Part shown: in pieces, positions 34,173-40,921 of the stretch
Numbering within the stretch: position 1 is the first letter of the stretch
Layout: each line of letters opens with the position of its first letter
Assembly (NCBI GenBank): GCA_002343445.1
Contig: DDSP01000025.1
Coordinates: 115,852-179,851 of the forward strand
Direction of reading: 5' to 3'
DNA length: 64,000 nt
Origin: Chthonomonas sp. UBA2387
GTDB taxonomy: Bacteria > Armatimonadota > Fimbriimonadia > Fimbriimonadales > Fimbriimonadaceae
The notes under the pieces: generated by a model
The model's database searches: none
What the model was told of the DNA's origin: nothing
What the model saw: the letters and a program-made list of their open reading frames with translations, nothing else
Made by a program: the position numbers and the translations under genes

Positions 34173-36147
34173 ACACCCCGAGTTGGCTTTCTTCGGGCGA
34201 GGTGCGCCGGTCCACCCAGTTCACCGTTGTATGGGCGTTCTTGGCCCATGTGGCGAACTCGGGGTACTCGTCGTCGCCGCCCAGATCGAGGAACAGCCCA
34301 AAGCAGAGCGCCCGACTGCGGAGGCTCCCGTTGACTGCTGCAGCCGCCGAACCGAGCGTGATGCCCTTCGTGCGATACGTGTCGGAACCCGCCATGTCCA
34401 CGAACACACCGATCGCGTTGGCGTTGCCCGCCCCGAGGCTGAGGTTGGGCGCCTCGTAGAGGTCGTTGCCCGCTCGGTCCACCAGCATGCCCACGCCAAA
34501 GTCGTGCCCCGCGCCTTGCGCCATGTTCATGGGAGCGCGGTAGACGTCGGCCCCGTCTGCATCGTCGAGGTAGCCGATGGCGAAGTGGGCGGATGCGCCT
34601 TGGGCGTACCACTGGCCGAGGTACTCGTCGCGCCCATCCTGATCCCACAGCATGCCCACGGCTTTCCAGTAGCCGACGCCCTGCCCGAACACGCCGCACG
34701 AGTACTTGTCGGCGCCCGCGATGTCGTAGAGGATGCCCACGCCGCCGCTCAGACTCCGCCCATGGGTGTAGTCGGCGCGCAACCCATTGCCCGCGCCCTG
34801 CGCCATGCTGACGTTGTGCTCGGCGCTCTGCGGCGAGGGAAAGTCGATCACGGTGTCGTTGGCCGTGTACAGGTCGTTGCCGGCGCGATCAATCAGCATG
34901 CCGCAACCCATCGTCTGGCCGACGCCTTGAACTTGGTTGAAGCCGAGGTAGACATCGTCGCCCGCCATATCCTCCAAGACGGCCGCGCCGAAGTTGGCGA
35001 AACCGAGCCCGTCGCCGTAGCCTTCGTAGCAGTCGTTGCCCGCAAGATCGAGCAGCGTGGCGAAGCCGAACCGAGCCGACGCCAGCCCCGGACGATGCGA
35101 GCGGTAGGTGTCGTTGCCGCTGACGTCGATGAGGCAGGTGTAGCCGTACAGCGCACCCGCCGGCCCGGCGTATTGCCTCCCGTTTCGGCGGCCCTCCCAT
35201 TCTGCGACCGTGGTTTCGAGCAAGGCGGTGTCGCTCAGGTACAGGTCGTGGCCGCTCATGTCGAGCACCACGCTGGCCCAGTTGGAGCCGCTGTGGTTCG
35301 CGGGAAGGTTGATGTACCGATCGTTGCCGCCCGTGTCGAGGATCAAGAGATGCGGCCCTTCGTGCACCGTTGCAGCCCCGCCGCAGAGCCTGATCTTGCC
35401 CCACACCGTGTCAACGTGCCAGTCGAACGATTCGGTGGTCAGCGACCCGGCCAAGAGGTCCTTCGCGGCTTCGGCGGCCAGCGCCAAATCGTGGCCCCCC
35501 GCGCCGAGCGCGCGCATGTCCACTTTGGCTGCACGCTCGGCCCATGCCCGAAACGCGCCGACTTCGCTGGGGACGCCCACCGAACGGGCCGTCTCCTGAA
35601 GAGTGGCATCGAGTTCGGGAATGGCCGCAAAGGCCGCCCGGCGGAACTCGATGCTTCGCAACTGGGTGAGCAGCACGAGCGCCGCAGCGCGTTGGACGTC
35701 GTCGGGAACGTCTTGGAGGCTCGGCGCGGGTTCGCGAAGGAGCTTTTCGGTCTGCATGCGCGCCAACACCGATGCCATTGCGTTGGGCTCGGTGGCTTGG
35801 GCCTTGATGGCCTCCAGCGGATCGCCGACCAGCGTTCGGCGCGTGCCGAAGCCCATCAGTTGCCCAGCGATGCCCAGGGAATCGCTCGGACGTCCTGCGG
35901 CTGCGAACACCTGACGCCGGTAAACCTCGGCCATCCACGGGATTCTCCAAGGATTCTCGCTCATCGCGTCGTACAGAGGAGACGTGAATTCGCCGTACCG
36001 GAAGATCCGCAACAGGTTTTCATCCAGTCGGGCGGTCTTCGTGGTCAATTCAGCGCGGCCCAACGCTTGCTCGAACTCGGATTCGAGCGAGGCCGTTTGC
36101 AGGCTCATCGCCAGCATCGTGCATGCGATCCAGGTGGTCATCGCCAT
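34159..36147 (-). CDS. Protein with twelve D-x-x-G-x-D-x-Y repeats
   Basis: About 662 residues. It may have a signal sequence (MAMTTWIACTMLAMSLQTAS). The first 260 residues are helical and soluble. From about residue 268 to 628 come twelve repeats at roughly 32-residue intervals with the core [LV]-x-D-x-x-G-[NDS]-D-x-Y, for example ILDTGGNDRY, LIDVSGNDTY, LLDLAGNDCY, LVDRAGNDLY and FLDLGGDDEY. A Gly-rich segment (Q-G-x-G/A, F-G-x-G-x-L) precedes each. Regular Asp/Asn/Gly turns suggest a beta-solenoid, perhaps binding calcium; this is inference. It heads the operon with pyruvate kinase. The start overlaps that of the divergent hydrolase. Confidence 0.8.
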   Translation of the reverse strand: MAMTTWIACTMLAMSLQTASLESEFEQALGRAELTTKTARLDENLLRIFRYGEFTSPLYDAMSENPWRIPWMAEVYRRQVFAAAGRPSDSLGIAGQLMGFGTRRTLVGDPLEAIKAQATEPNAMASVLARMQTEKLLREPAPSLQDVPDDVQRAAALVLLTQLRSIEFRRAAFAAIPELDATLQETARSVGVPSEVGAFRAWAERAAKVDMRALGAGGHDLALAAEAAKDLLAGSLTTESFDWHVDTVWGKIRLCGGAATVHEGPHLLILDTGGNDRYINLPANHSGSNWASVVLDMSGHDLYLSDTALLETTVAEWEGRRNGRQYAGPAGALYGYTCLIDVSGNDTYRSHRPGLASARFGFATLLDLAGNDCYEGYGDGLGFANFGAAVLEDMAGDDVYLGFNQVQGVGQTMGCGMLIDRAGNDLYTANDTVIDFPSPQSAEHNVSMAQGAGNGLRADYTHGRSLSGGVGILYDIAGADKYSCGVFGQGVGYWKAVGMLWDQDGRDEYLGQWYAQGASAHFAIGYLDDADGADVYRAPMNMAQGAGHDFGVGMLVDRAGNDLYEAPNLSLGAGNANAIGVFVDMAGSDTYRTKGITLGSAAAAVNGSLRSRALCFGLFLDLGGDDEYPEFATWAKNAHTTVNWVDRRTSPEESQLGVFGDR

Positions 36148-37312
36148 AGTCGTGTTCTGCCTTGCCGAGACTACCTTGGCGCAGGGCATCCGACCCGATT
36201 CTCCGCTGCCAACCACTCCTTTCGCTGATTGGAATCCCGTGCCTGGCAGGGCTCGTCAATTCGAAGCCGAGTTCGCGAGTCCCTTGCAGACAGGCATCGC
36301 GGTCAACGACACGATTCTGGCTCGGGCCGTCCTGCCAGAAGGCAGCGGTCCGTTCCCGGTGGTGCTCATCCTGCACTACTGGGGCGCTGCCACCCTCGAC
36401 GTCGAACAGGCCATGGCCGCCGAACTCGCTTCGCGCGGCGTCGCCGCTGTCCTGATCAGCCTGCCTTACCACCTGGAGCGCAGCCCAGAAGGCAAGCCCT
36501 CGGGAAGTCAGGCCATCGTCCCCGACCCCGACCGGATGCTTCAGACCATGACCCAAGCCGTCCTCGACGCTCGGGAGACGGGACGATTCATCGCTGCGCG
36601 TCCCGAATTCGATGCCTCGCGAGTCGGCATCATGGGCACCAGTCTGGGTTCGTTGGTGGCCGAAGTGGTCTATGGTGTGGATGCGAGGTTCCAACGCGCG
36701 GCGTTCCTTCTCGGGGGGGTGGACCTGGCAGGCATCCTCTGGCGCAGCCCGATCGTGGTCGAGCAACGCAACGCTCTCCGCCGATCGGGAATCACCGAGC
36801 AGATTCTCCGCGAGCGACTGGCCAGCATCGAGCCGACCGACTATCTATCCCGGAGGGAAGGCGGGCGAACCTACGTCGTCGGGGCGCGGTACGACGTCGT
36901 GATCCCCGCCCGCTACACCGAGGCGTTGGCGAAGTTGCTGCCGGAAGGCGAATCCCTCTGGCTCGACACGGGCCATTACGGGGGGGTGCTTGTTCAAAGG
37001 CCATTGTTCAGGAGCATCGCCGACTTCTTCGAGACCGAGTTCTCGGGCGAGCGCTTCCGCGCGCCCAAGACGCTTTACGCCCCTACGATCCGCCTCGGCA
37101 TCCAGGCCAACACAGCAACGCGGGTGCAAATCGCGTTGGGAGTGGACGTGTGGCGATCCAACACCAAGGGCGACGTCGTCGGCACGTTGCTGGCCACGCC
37201 TCGCGGTCCGCAGTTCTTCTTGGGCGGGAGGCTCGACAAAGGCCTCATGGTCGGCGCGACGTTCGCCCAACGACGAACCGCCATCGGCGTCTTCTGGAGC
37301 ATGATTCTTTGA
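36119..37312 (+). CDS. Exported alpha/beta-hydrolase with beta-rich C-terminal extension
   Basis: About 397 residues from GTG 36119 (GTG 36134 is another option); signal VVIAIVVFCLAETTLAQ. The hydrolase core shows LILHYWGA (oxyanion region), the nucleophile elbow GTSLGSLVA, an acid in VGARYDVVIP and the His in DTGHYGG. It is similar to dienelactone-hydrolase or ABHD18-type enzymes; the substrate is unknown. Residues 325-397 are strand-rich and end in aromatic/hydrophobic residues (AIGVFWSMIL), as in outer-membrane-associated proteins. Its stop overlaps the next start (TTGA). Confidence 0.8.
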   Translation: MHAIQVVIAIVVFCLAETTLAQGIRPDSPLPTTPFADWNPVPGRARQFEAEFASPLQTGIAVNDTILARAVLPEGSGPFPVVLILHYWGAATLDVEQAMAAELASRGVAAVLISLPYHLERSPEGKPSGSQAIVPDPDRMLQTMTQAVLDARETGRFIAARPEFDASRVGIMGTSLGSLVAEVVYGVDARFQRAAFLLGGVDLAGILWRSPIVVEQRNALRRSGITEQILRERLASIEPTDYLSRREGGRTYVVGARYDVVIPARYTEALAKLLPEGESLWLDTGHYGGVLVQRPLFRSIADFFETEFSGERFRAPKTLYAPTIRLGIQANTATRVQIALGVDVWRSNTKGDVVGTLLATPRGPQFFLGGRLDKGLMVGATFAQRRTAIGVFWSMIL

Positions 37313-38061
37313 CGACCGATCTGTTCGACGCCACCGTTGGGAACCTGGCTTGGACCTATGCCGAACTCGCGGACGCCTTGGAGGGCGCACACGTCGAACG
37401 CCTCGATGGAGGCCTGGTCTCCGTAAGCGACGAAGCCCACCCAATGGCGAACTTCGCGCTGATCGTCGAGCCGAGCGCTGCGTTGTTGTCCCACGTCAGG
37501 CGATCTGCGGCGTTCCGGCCCGTGTTCAACGTCTACTGGCCGATCCGGGTGGGGGAGCCCCGTCCGCAGCCAGGCGGGCTGACCGAAGTCTGGGACCTCT
37601 CGATCCTCGCCCATCCTCCGCTGGAAACCCGCACCGACAGGGGCGATGTTGCTTCGTTGCGGCTCGTGCCCCGCGAAGAGCGCGCCGACGTGGCTGCATT
37701 CATGGTCGAGCAGTTTTTCTCGGCGAGCCGCAGGAACTACCGGTCCGTGGTGGCGCAGGCCACAGCACGATCCGACCTTGAGCTGTACGCCTTGCCCAAC
37801 CCGATTCCGACGCGCAACGCCCCCTACGATGCCGCCCTGCTGTTGGGACGAACGCACGAAAGCGTCGGGCTCTACAACCTGTGCGTGCGGCGCAGCCTTC
37901 GGGGCCGAGGCATCGGTCGAGCATGCGTCCGTGCCGTGTTGGACATGGCCGCCGAAGCCGGACTGCCCTGCATTCTGCAGTGCGAGAACCGGCTCCGCGA
38001 CTACTATGTGGGCCAGGGATTCCGAGACGTGGGCACCCTGGTCATCTTCAACGCCCGCTGA
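37309..38061 (+). CDS. GNAT-family acetyltransferase
   Basis: 250 residues from a TTG start that overlaps the hydrolase stop (TTGA). The C-terminal half is a GNAT domain: ESVGLYNLCVRRSLRGRGIG is the acetyl-CoA pyrophosphate loop (R-x-x-G-R-G), followed by a helix and the Y-Y-x-x-x-G-F terminus (DYYVGQGF). The N-terminal 110 residues are a second, more divergent alpha/beta part. It would transfer an acyl group to an amine; the target is unknown. It is probably translated only together with the hydrolase. Confidence 0.88.
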   Translation: MTTDLFDATVGNLAWTYAELADALEGAHVERLDGGLVSVSDEAHPMANFALIVEPSAALLSHVRRSAAFRPVFNVYWPIRVGEPRPQPGGLTEVWDLSILAHPPLETRTDRGDVASLRLVPREERADVAAFMVEQFFSASRRNYRSVVAQATARSDLELYALPNPIPTRNAPYDAALLLGRTHESVGLYNLCVRRSLRGRGIGRACVRAVLDMAAEAGLPCILQCENRLRDYYVGQGFRDVGTLVIFNAR

Positions 38062-38062
38062 G

Positions 38063-38827
38063 CTACTCGAGGTCGAACAATTCGTCCGTACTCAGGTCGC
38101 CATCGCGATCCAGTTCCCCGAGGTCGTGCGGGCGAAACATGGTTCCATCCAAGCCATAGCCGAAACTCCCCGTCCGCAGAGCCGGCCTGTACGCCCTGAC
38201 GTGCCCATCGGCCCAGGCGACCAGGCCAACGCCGAGGTGCCGCCCTTGGAAGCTCGGGTACTCGCTGGAAGGCGGCTCGAGGTAGGCGTTGCCCTCCAAT
38301 CTCGGCTCGGGGAACTCCCAGTTGTTGACCCGCGCCGCCGTACCGAACACGACGGTCCCGGCCGGGTCGCCCACCTGAGCCCCGTTGACGGGGATCGGCG
38401 CTTCGGTCCAGTCGGGCGGCGCGAACGTGGACGGGCTGAGATAGGCGTAGTTGTAGCCGAAGCCCGTCAGGCCAAGGGCGGTTCGCAGCGTCGCCGGAAA
38501 CGCCGGGTCGCCCGCGATCTCTCCGCTGCGCGTGTAGCGGAACAGCAGTCCCTCTTCGGGCCGCAGCACAAGGCCGTCGTAGGACCCCCACCAGTAGACC
38601 ACTCGGTCGGCGAGCACGACTCGCGCCCGCATCAGGGTGTCGTCGTAGTCCTGGTTGTAGAGGGCCCATGCAAGGCCGATCTGCTTCAGGTTGCCTAGGG
38701 CCGTGGTCTTGAGCGCGGCGCGTTTGGCTTGGGCGAAAACGGGGAACAGCATCGCGGCCAGGATGGCGATGATCGCGATGACGACGAGAAGTTCGATGAG
38801 CGTGAACGCTCGGCGGTGTGTTTGCAT
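38063..38827 (-). CDS. Prepilin-like protein under cobalamin riboswitch control
   Basis: 254 residues. The leader MQTHRRAF is followed by TLIELLVVIAIIAILAAM; note Ala, not Gly, before the Phe. The C-terminal H-x9-D-G reads GRHLGVGLVAWADGHV. After that comes an extra tail LGELDRDGDLSTDELFDL, which looks like an EF-hand or dockerin-type calcium loop (D-x-D-x-D-x-S-x-x-x-E). The SD AGAGG lies 7 bases before the ATG, inside a hairpin. The upstream leader is a cobalamin riboswitch, an unexpected regulator for a pilin-like gene. The ORF extension to 38989 is the riboswitch read as protein. Confidence 0.9.
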   Translation of the reverse strand: MQTHRRAFTLIELLVVIAIIAILAAMLFPVFAQAKRAALKTTALGNLKQIGLAWALYNQDYDDTLMRARVVLADRVVYWWGSYDGLVLRPEEGLLFRYTRSGEIAGDPAFPATLRTALGLTGFGYNYAYLSPSTFAPPDWTEAPIPVNGAQVGDPAGTVVFGTAARVNNWEFPEPRLEGNAYLEPPSSEYPSFQGRHLGVGLVAWADGHVRAYRPALRTGSFGYGLDGTMFRPHDLGELDRDGDLSTDELFDLE

Positions 38828-38829
38828 CG

Positions 38830-38854
38830 GTTGACCTCTTGGCCGAGGGTCAAC
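38830..38854 (-). promoter_or_regulatory. SD-sequestering hairpin (riboswitch expression platform)
   Basis: On the minus strand GTTGACC pairs perfectly with GGTCAAC around an 11-nt loop. Its 3' arm and adjacent loop contain the SD AGAGGT of the prepilin gene, and it ends 3 nt before the ATG. Such a hairpin can switch translation on or off. Confidence 0.65.
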
Positions 38855-38940
38855 GACGAGCACGGAGAAAACGAAGCAGCCCAAACCGGGCGACTTCCGC
38901 GTGGTCCCTATGGCTCGTAGGTGACGATCGGACGCGAACA

Positions 38941-39053
38941 CGCGGAGCGGGCATTCGGGCTCGGGCACACGCCCACACCGTTGCGGCACAGCGCCGGAAT
39001 CTCACCGGCTTTCCCCGATCTCTCAACCCCGCCACGACGGCCGGGTCTCCGCG
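38941..39053 (-). ncRNA. Cobalamin riboswitch
   Basis: Read on the minus strand, the 113-nt segment is closed by a perfect 7-bp stem (CGCGGAG / CTCCGCG). It contains the hallmark core GGGGAAAGCCGGTGAGATTC followed by CGGC, then GCCGCAACGGT, and the 3' box AGCCCGAATGCCCGC. These match the consensus GGGAA, GGUGnAAnUCC, CCGCnACUGU and GUCnGgAnnCCnGCC of cobalamin riboswitches. GGGGTTGAGAGATC before the core also fits. One G replaces the usual C in the CCCGC box. It binds adenosyl- or methylcobalamin-type ligands and usually represses. It lies 113 nt before the prepilin gene and after its promoter. Confidence 0.9.
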
Positions 39054-39062
39054 ATCAGGGGG

Positions 39063-39068
39063 AGTATG
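39063..39068 (-). promoter_or_regulatory. -10 box CATACT before the riboswitch
   Basis: The context GTGCCATACT on the minus strand lies 9 bases before the closing stem of the riboswitch. The transcript would start almost at the aptamer, in the gap after doxX. Confidence 0.6.
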
Positions 39069-39098
39069 GCACGTTCCCGAGCGGGGCGACGACGGGGC

Positions 39099-39527
39099 TT
39101 ACTTGTTGCCCTTTCGACCGAACCATGCACTGTCGAGCGACTTGCCTCCCGCACCCGTGCAGAGGAGGCACAGGGCGATCAACAGCATCGCGCCGGGCAG
39201 TTCCATACGCGACAGCGGGTCCTTGGCCGCGATGTGCGTATAGAGGGCGAAGCCCATGTTGCACGCGATTCCGAACGCCGCAAGCCGCGTGAGCAATCCG
39301 AGCAGGATGCCGATACCGCCCAGAAACTCGGCGAAGATGGCGAGCACGGCGAACAGGGGCGGCACGCCGAGGTTCTGCTCGAACAACTCGATTTGGGCAG
39401 AGAAGCCCGGCCAATCGCCATTCGGCCCGCCGGGAATCATCTTGGGCGTGCCGTGGATGAGCATGACGGCCGCCAGCGCCAGACGCGCGAAAAGCAATCC
39501 CAAATCGGACAGCCGGTCGTTCTTCAT
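39099..39527 (-). CDS. DoxX-family membrane protein
   Basis: 142 residues with four membrane helices and the family opening LGLLFARLALAAVMLIHG, PKM, then FAEFLGGIGILLGLLTRLAA. Related proteins act in thiosulfate:quinone oxidoreduction or, in mycobacteria, in an oxidoreductase complex; here the role is unknown. TACAAT lies 7 nt before the ATG without an SD, so the mRNA is probably leaderless. Confidence 0.9.
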   Translation of the reverse strand: MKNDRLSDLGLLFARLALAAVMLIHGTPKMIPGGPNGDWPGFSAQIELFEQNLGVPPLFAVLAIFAEFLGGIGILLGLLTRLAAFGIACNMGFALYTHIAAKDPLSRMELPGAMLLIALCLLCTGAGGKSLDSAWFGRKGNK

Positions 39528-39534
39528 AGGCTCA

Positions 39535-39540
39535 ATTGTA
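39535..39540 (-). promoter_or_regulatory. -10 box TACAAT, leaderless doxX mRNA
   Basis: It lies seven nt before the ATG, in the 48-base gap after serA. Confidence 0.65.
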
Positions 39541-39575
39541 GCGATGCCCCAACGGACAGATGGTCAAACGTCACG

Positions 39576-40781
39576 TCAGCGCTCGATCGCGATGATGTGG
39601 ACGTCGAAGATGCTCGAGTTCAACCGCATCCGCTCAACGCCCTCGGGACTCGGTGCGCCGTTCGTCGACATCTGAGCGATAGCCGCTTGCGAGCCGCCCA
39701 GAACCACATTCTCCATCTCCTGGATGTTGATTCCCTCGTCCTTCAAAACGCCCATCACATGGGCCAAAACGCCGACCCGGTCGGCGTGCCGCACGACGAT
39801 CAGGTGGGTGGCTTGATCGGACGTCCTCACGTTGACCACGTTCGGCGCCACGCCGGTGAGCTTGTACTCCTTGACGATCCGAACCGTTTCTTGAGCGACA
39901 GCTTCTTGGGCCTGCTCGGTGCTTGCACCGATATGGTGGGTGCAATAGACGCCCTTGGCTTCGCGCATCGGGCCGTCGTACTCGCCCGTGCCGCCGGCGG
40001 GTTCTCCTTCGAAGACGTCCAGGCAGGCGAAGATCCGGCCCGAGGACGTGGCCTCCAGAAGAGCTTTCTGGTCTACCACCTCGGCTCGGCTCGTGTTGAC
40101 GAACACGGCGCCGTCCTTCATGGCGTCGAAGAACTCGCGACCGATCAGCCCCTTCGTCTCGGGAGTCAGGGCCACGTGGACGGAGACGAAGTCGGACTGT
40201 TTGGCGACTTCGAGCAGCGAGTCCGAACGCCCGATGCCGAGCGCCGCGGCCACTTCGGGCAGCATCCAACGGCTGTAGCAGTTGACATACATGCCGAACG
40301 CCTTGGCTCGGGGGATCATCTCCTGACCGATGTTGCCCATGCCGATCAGGCCCAGCATCCGGCCGTGCAGACCGCGCCCCGCACTGAACGCCTTCTTGTT
40401 CCAGCGACCCTCGCGGAGTTCGTTCACGTTGTCGGGAATGCGGCGATCGGCGGCGAGCATCAAGCCGAACGCAAGTTCGGCCACAGCCTTGCCGTTCTTG
40501 CCGGGACAGTTCGAAACGAGGATGCCCAACGCGCTCGCCGCCGCCACGTCGATCGTGTTGTAGCCGGCTCCCGCGCGGATGATCAAGCCCAACGGAACGC
40601 CGTCGAGCATCGAGGCCGTCACCTTCGTCGAACGGACGATCAGGACTTTCGCGCCCGTTTCCTTCAGTCGGCGAGCGAGGTCGTCCCCGTTCAAGTCGGG
40701 TTCGTTCACGACTTCCGCGCCAATCTGCTTCAGGCCTTCCAGGCCGCTTTTCTCGAACTTGTCCGCAACGAGCACCTTCAT
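39576..40781 (-). CDS. serA: D-3-phosphoglycerate dehydrogenase
   Basis: 401 residues. It oxidises 3-phosphoglycerate with NAD in the first step of serine biosynthesis. It has the catalytic-domain start MKVLVADKFEKSGLEGL, the NAD-binding LGLIGMGNIGQE, the catalytic Arg in VNTSRAEVVD, Glu in DVFEGEPAG and His in THHIGAST, then a C-terminal ACT domain (about residues 325-401, RHADRVGVLAHVMGVLKDEG). It starts at 40781, though the frame is open to 40901. TACAAT 11 nt upstream implies a very short leader. Confidence 0.95.
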   Translation of the reverse strand: MKVLVADKFEKSGLEGLKQIGAEVVNEPDLNGDDLARRLKETGAKVLIVRSTKVTASMLDGVPLGLIIRAGAGYNTIDVAAASALGILVSNCPGKNGKAVAELAFGLMLAADRRIPDNVNELREGRWNKKAFSAGRGLHGRMLGLIGMGNIGQEMIPRAKAFGMYVNCYSRWMLPEVAAALGIGRSDSLLEVAKQSDFVSVHVALTPETKGLIGREFFDAMKDGAVFVNTSRAEVVDQKALLEATSSGRIFACLDVFEGEPAGGTGEYDGPMREAKGVYCTHHIGASTEQAQEAVAQETVRIVKEYKLTGVAPNVVNVRTSDQATHLIVVRHADRVGVLAHVMGVLKDEGINIQEMENVVLGGSQAAIAQMSTNGAPSPEGVERMRLNSSIFDVHIIAIER

Positions 40782-40792
40782 GGTTTGGCGCA

Positions 40793-40798
40793 GATTGT
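40793..40798 (-). promoter_or_regulatory. -10 box TACAAT for serA
   Basis: It lies 11 nt before the serA ATG, giving a leader of about 5 nt. The CRP-type box lies 54 bases further upstream on this strand. Confidence 0.6.
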
Positions 40799-40844
40799 AC
40801 TTGGTCACCGGGATTTGTCGCGGGTCCCGCCCGGTCCTACTCAA

Positions 40845-40860
40845 TGTGATACAGATCACA
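40845..40860. promoter_or_regulatory. CRP-type operator TGTGATACAGATCACA
   Basis: A perfect palindrome TGTGA-N6-TCACA, identical to the E. coli CRP consensus core. Its centre (40852.5) is 41.5 bases before the start site expected from the -10 hexamer GACAAT at 40882-40887, the class II activator position. The operon it would control ends in a Crp-family gene whose recognition helix carries the same contact residues (SRETV-x-R). Confidence 0.8.
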
Positions 40861-40881
40861 CAATCGGTGAGTATCGCGTTC

Positions 40882-40887
40882 GACAAT
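40882..40887 (+). promoter_or_regulatory. -10 box GACAAT for the PA14-NlpC operon
   Basis: It lies 34 nt before the ATG at 40922, which has GGAGG 9 bases upstream. It has no good -35, as expected for an activator-dependent promoter. Confidence 0.5.
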
Positions 40888-40921
40888 CTCCCTGGTCCCA
40901 CGGGGGCCGGAGGAACAACCG

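Noticed and set aside
33619..36228. An 869-codon open frame on the plus strand
   Set aside because: It is antisense to pyruvate kinase and the repeat protein, and it shows no domain.
38828..38989. N-terminal extension of the third prepilin
   Set aside because: This stretch is the cobalamin riboswitch and its expression platform. A basic leader with its own SD starts at 38827.
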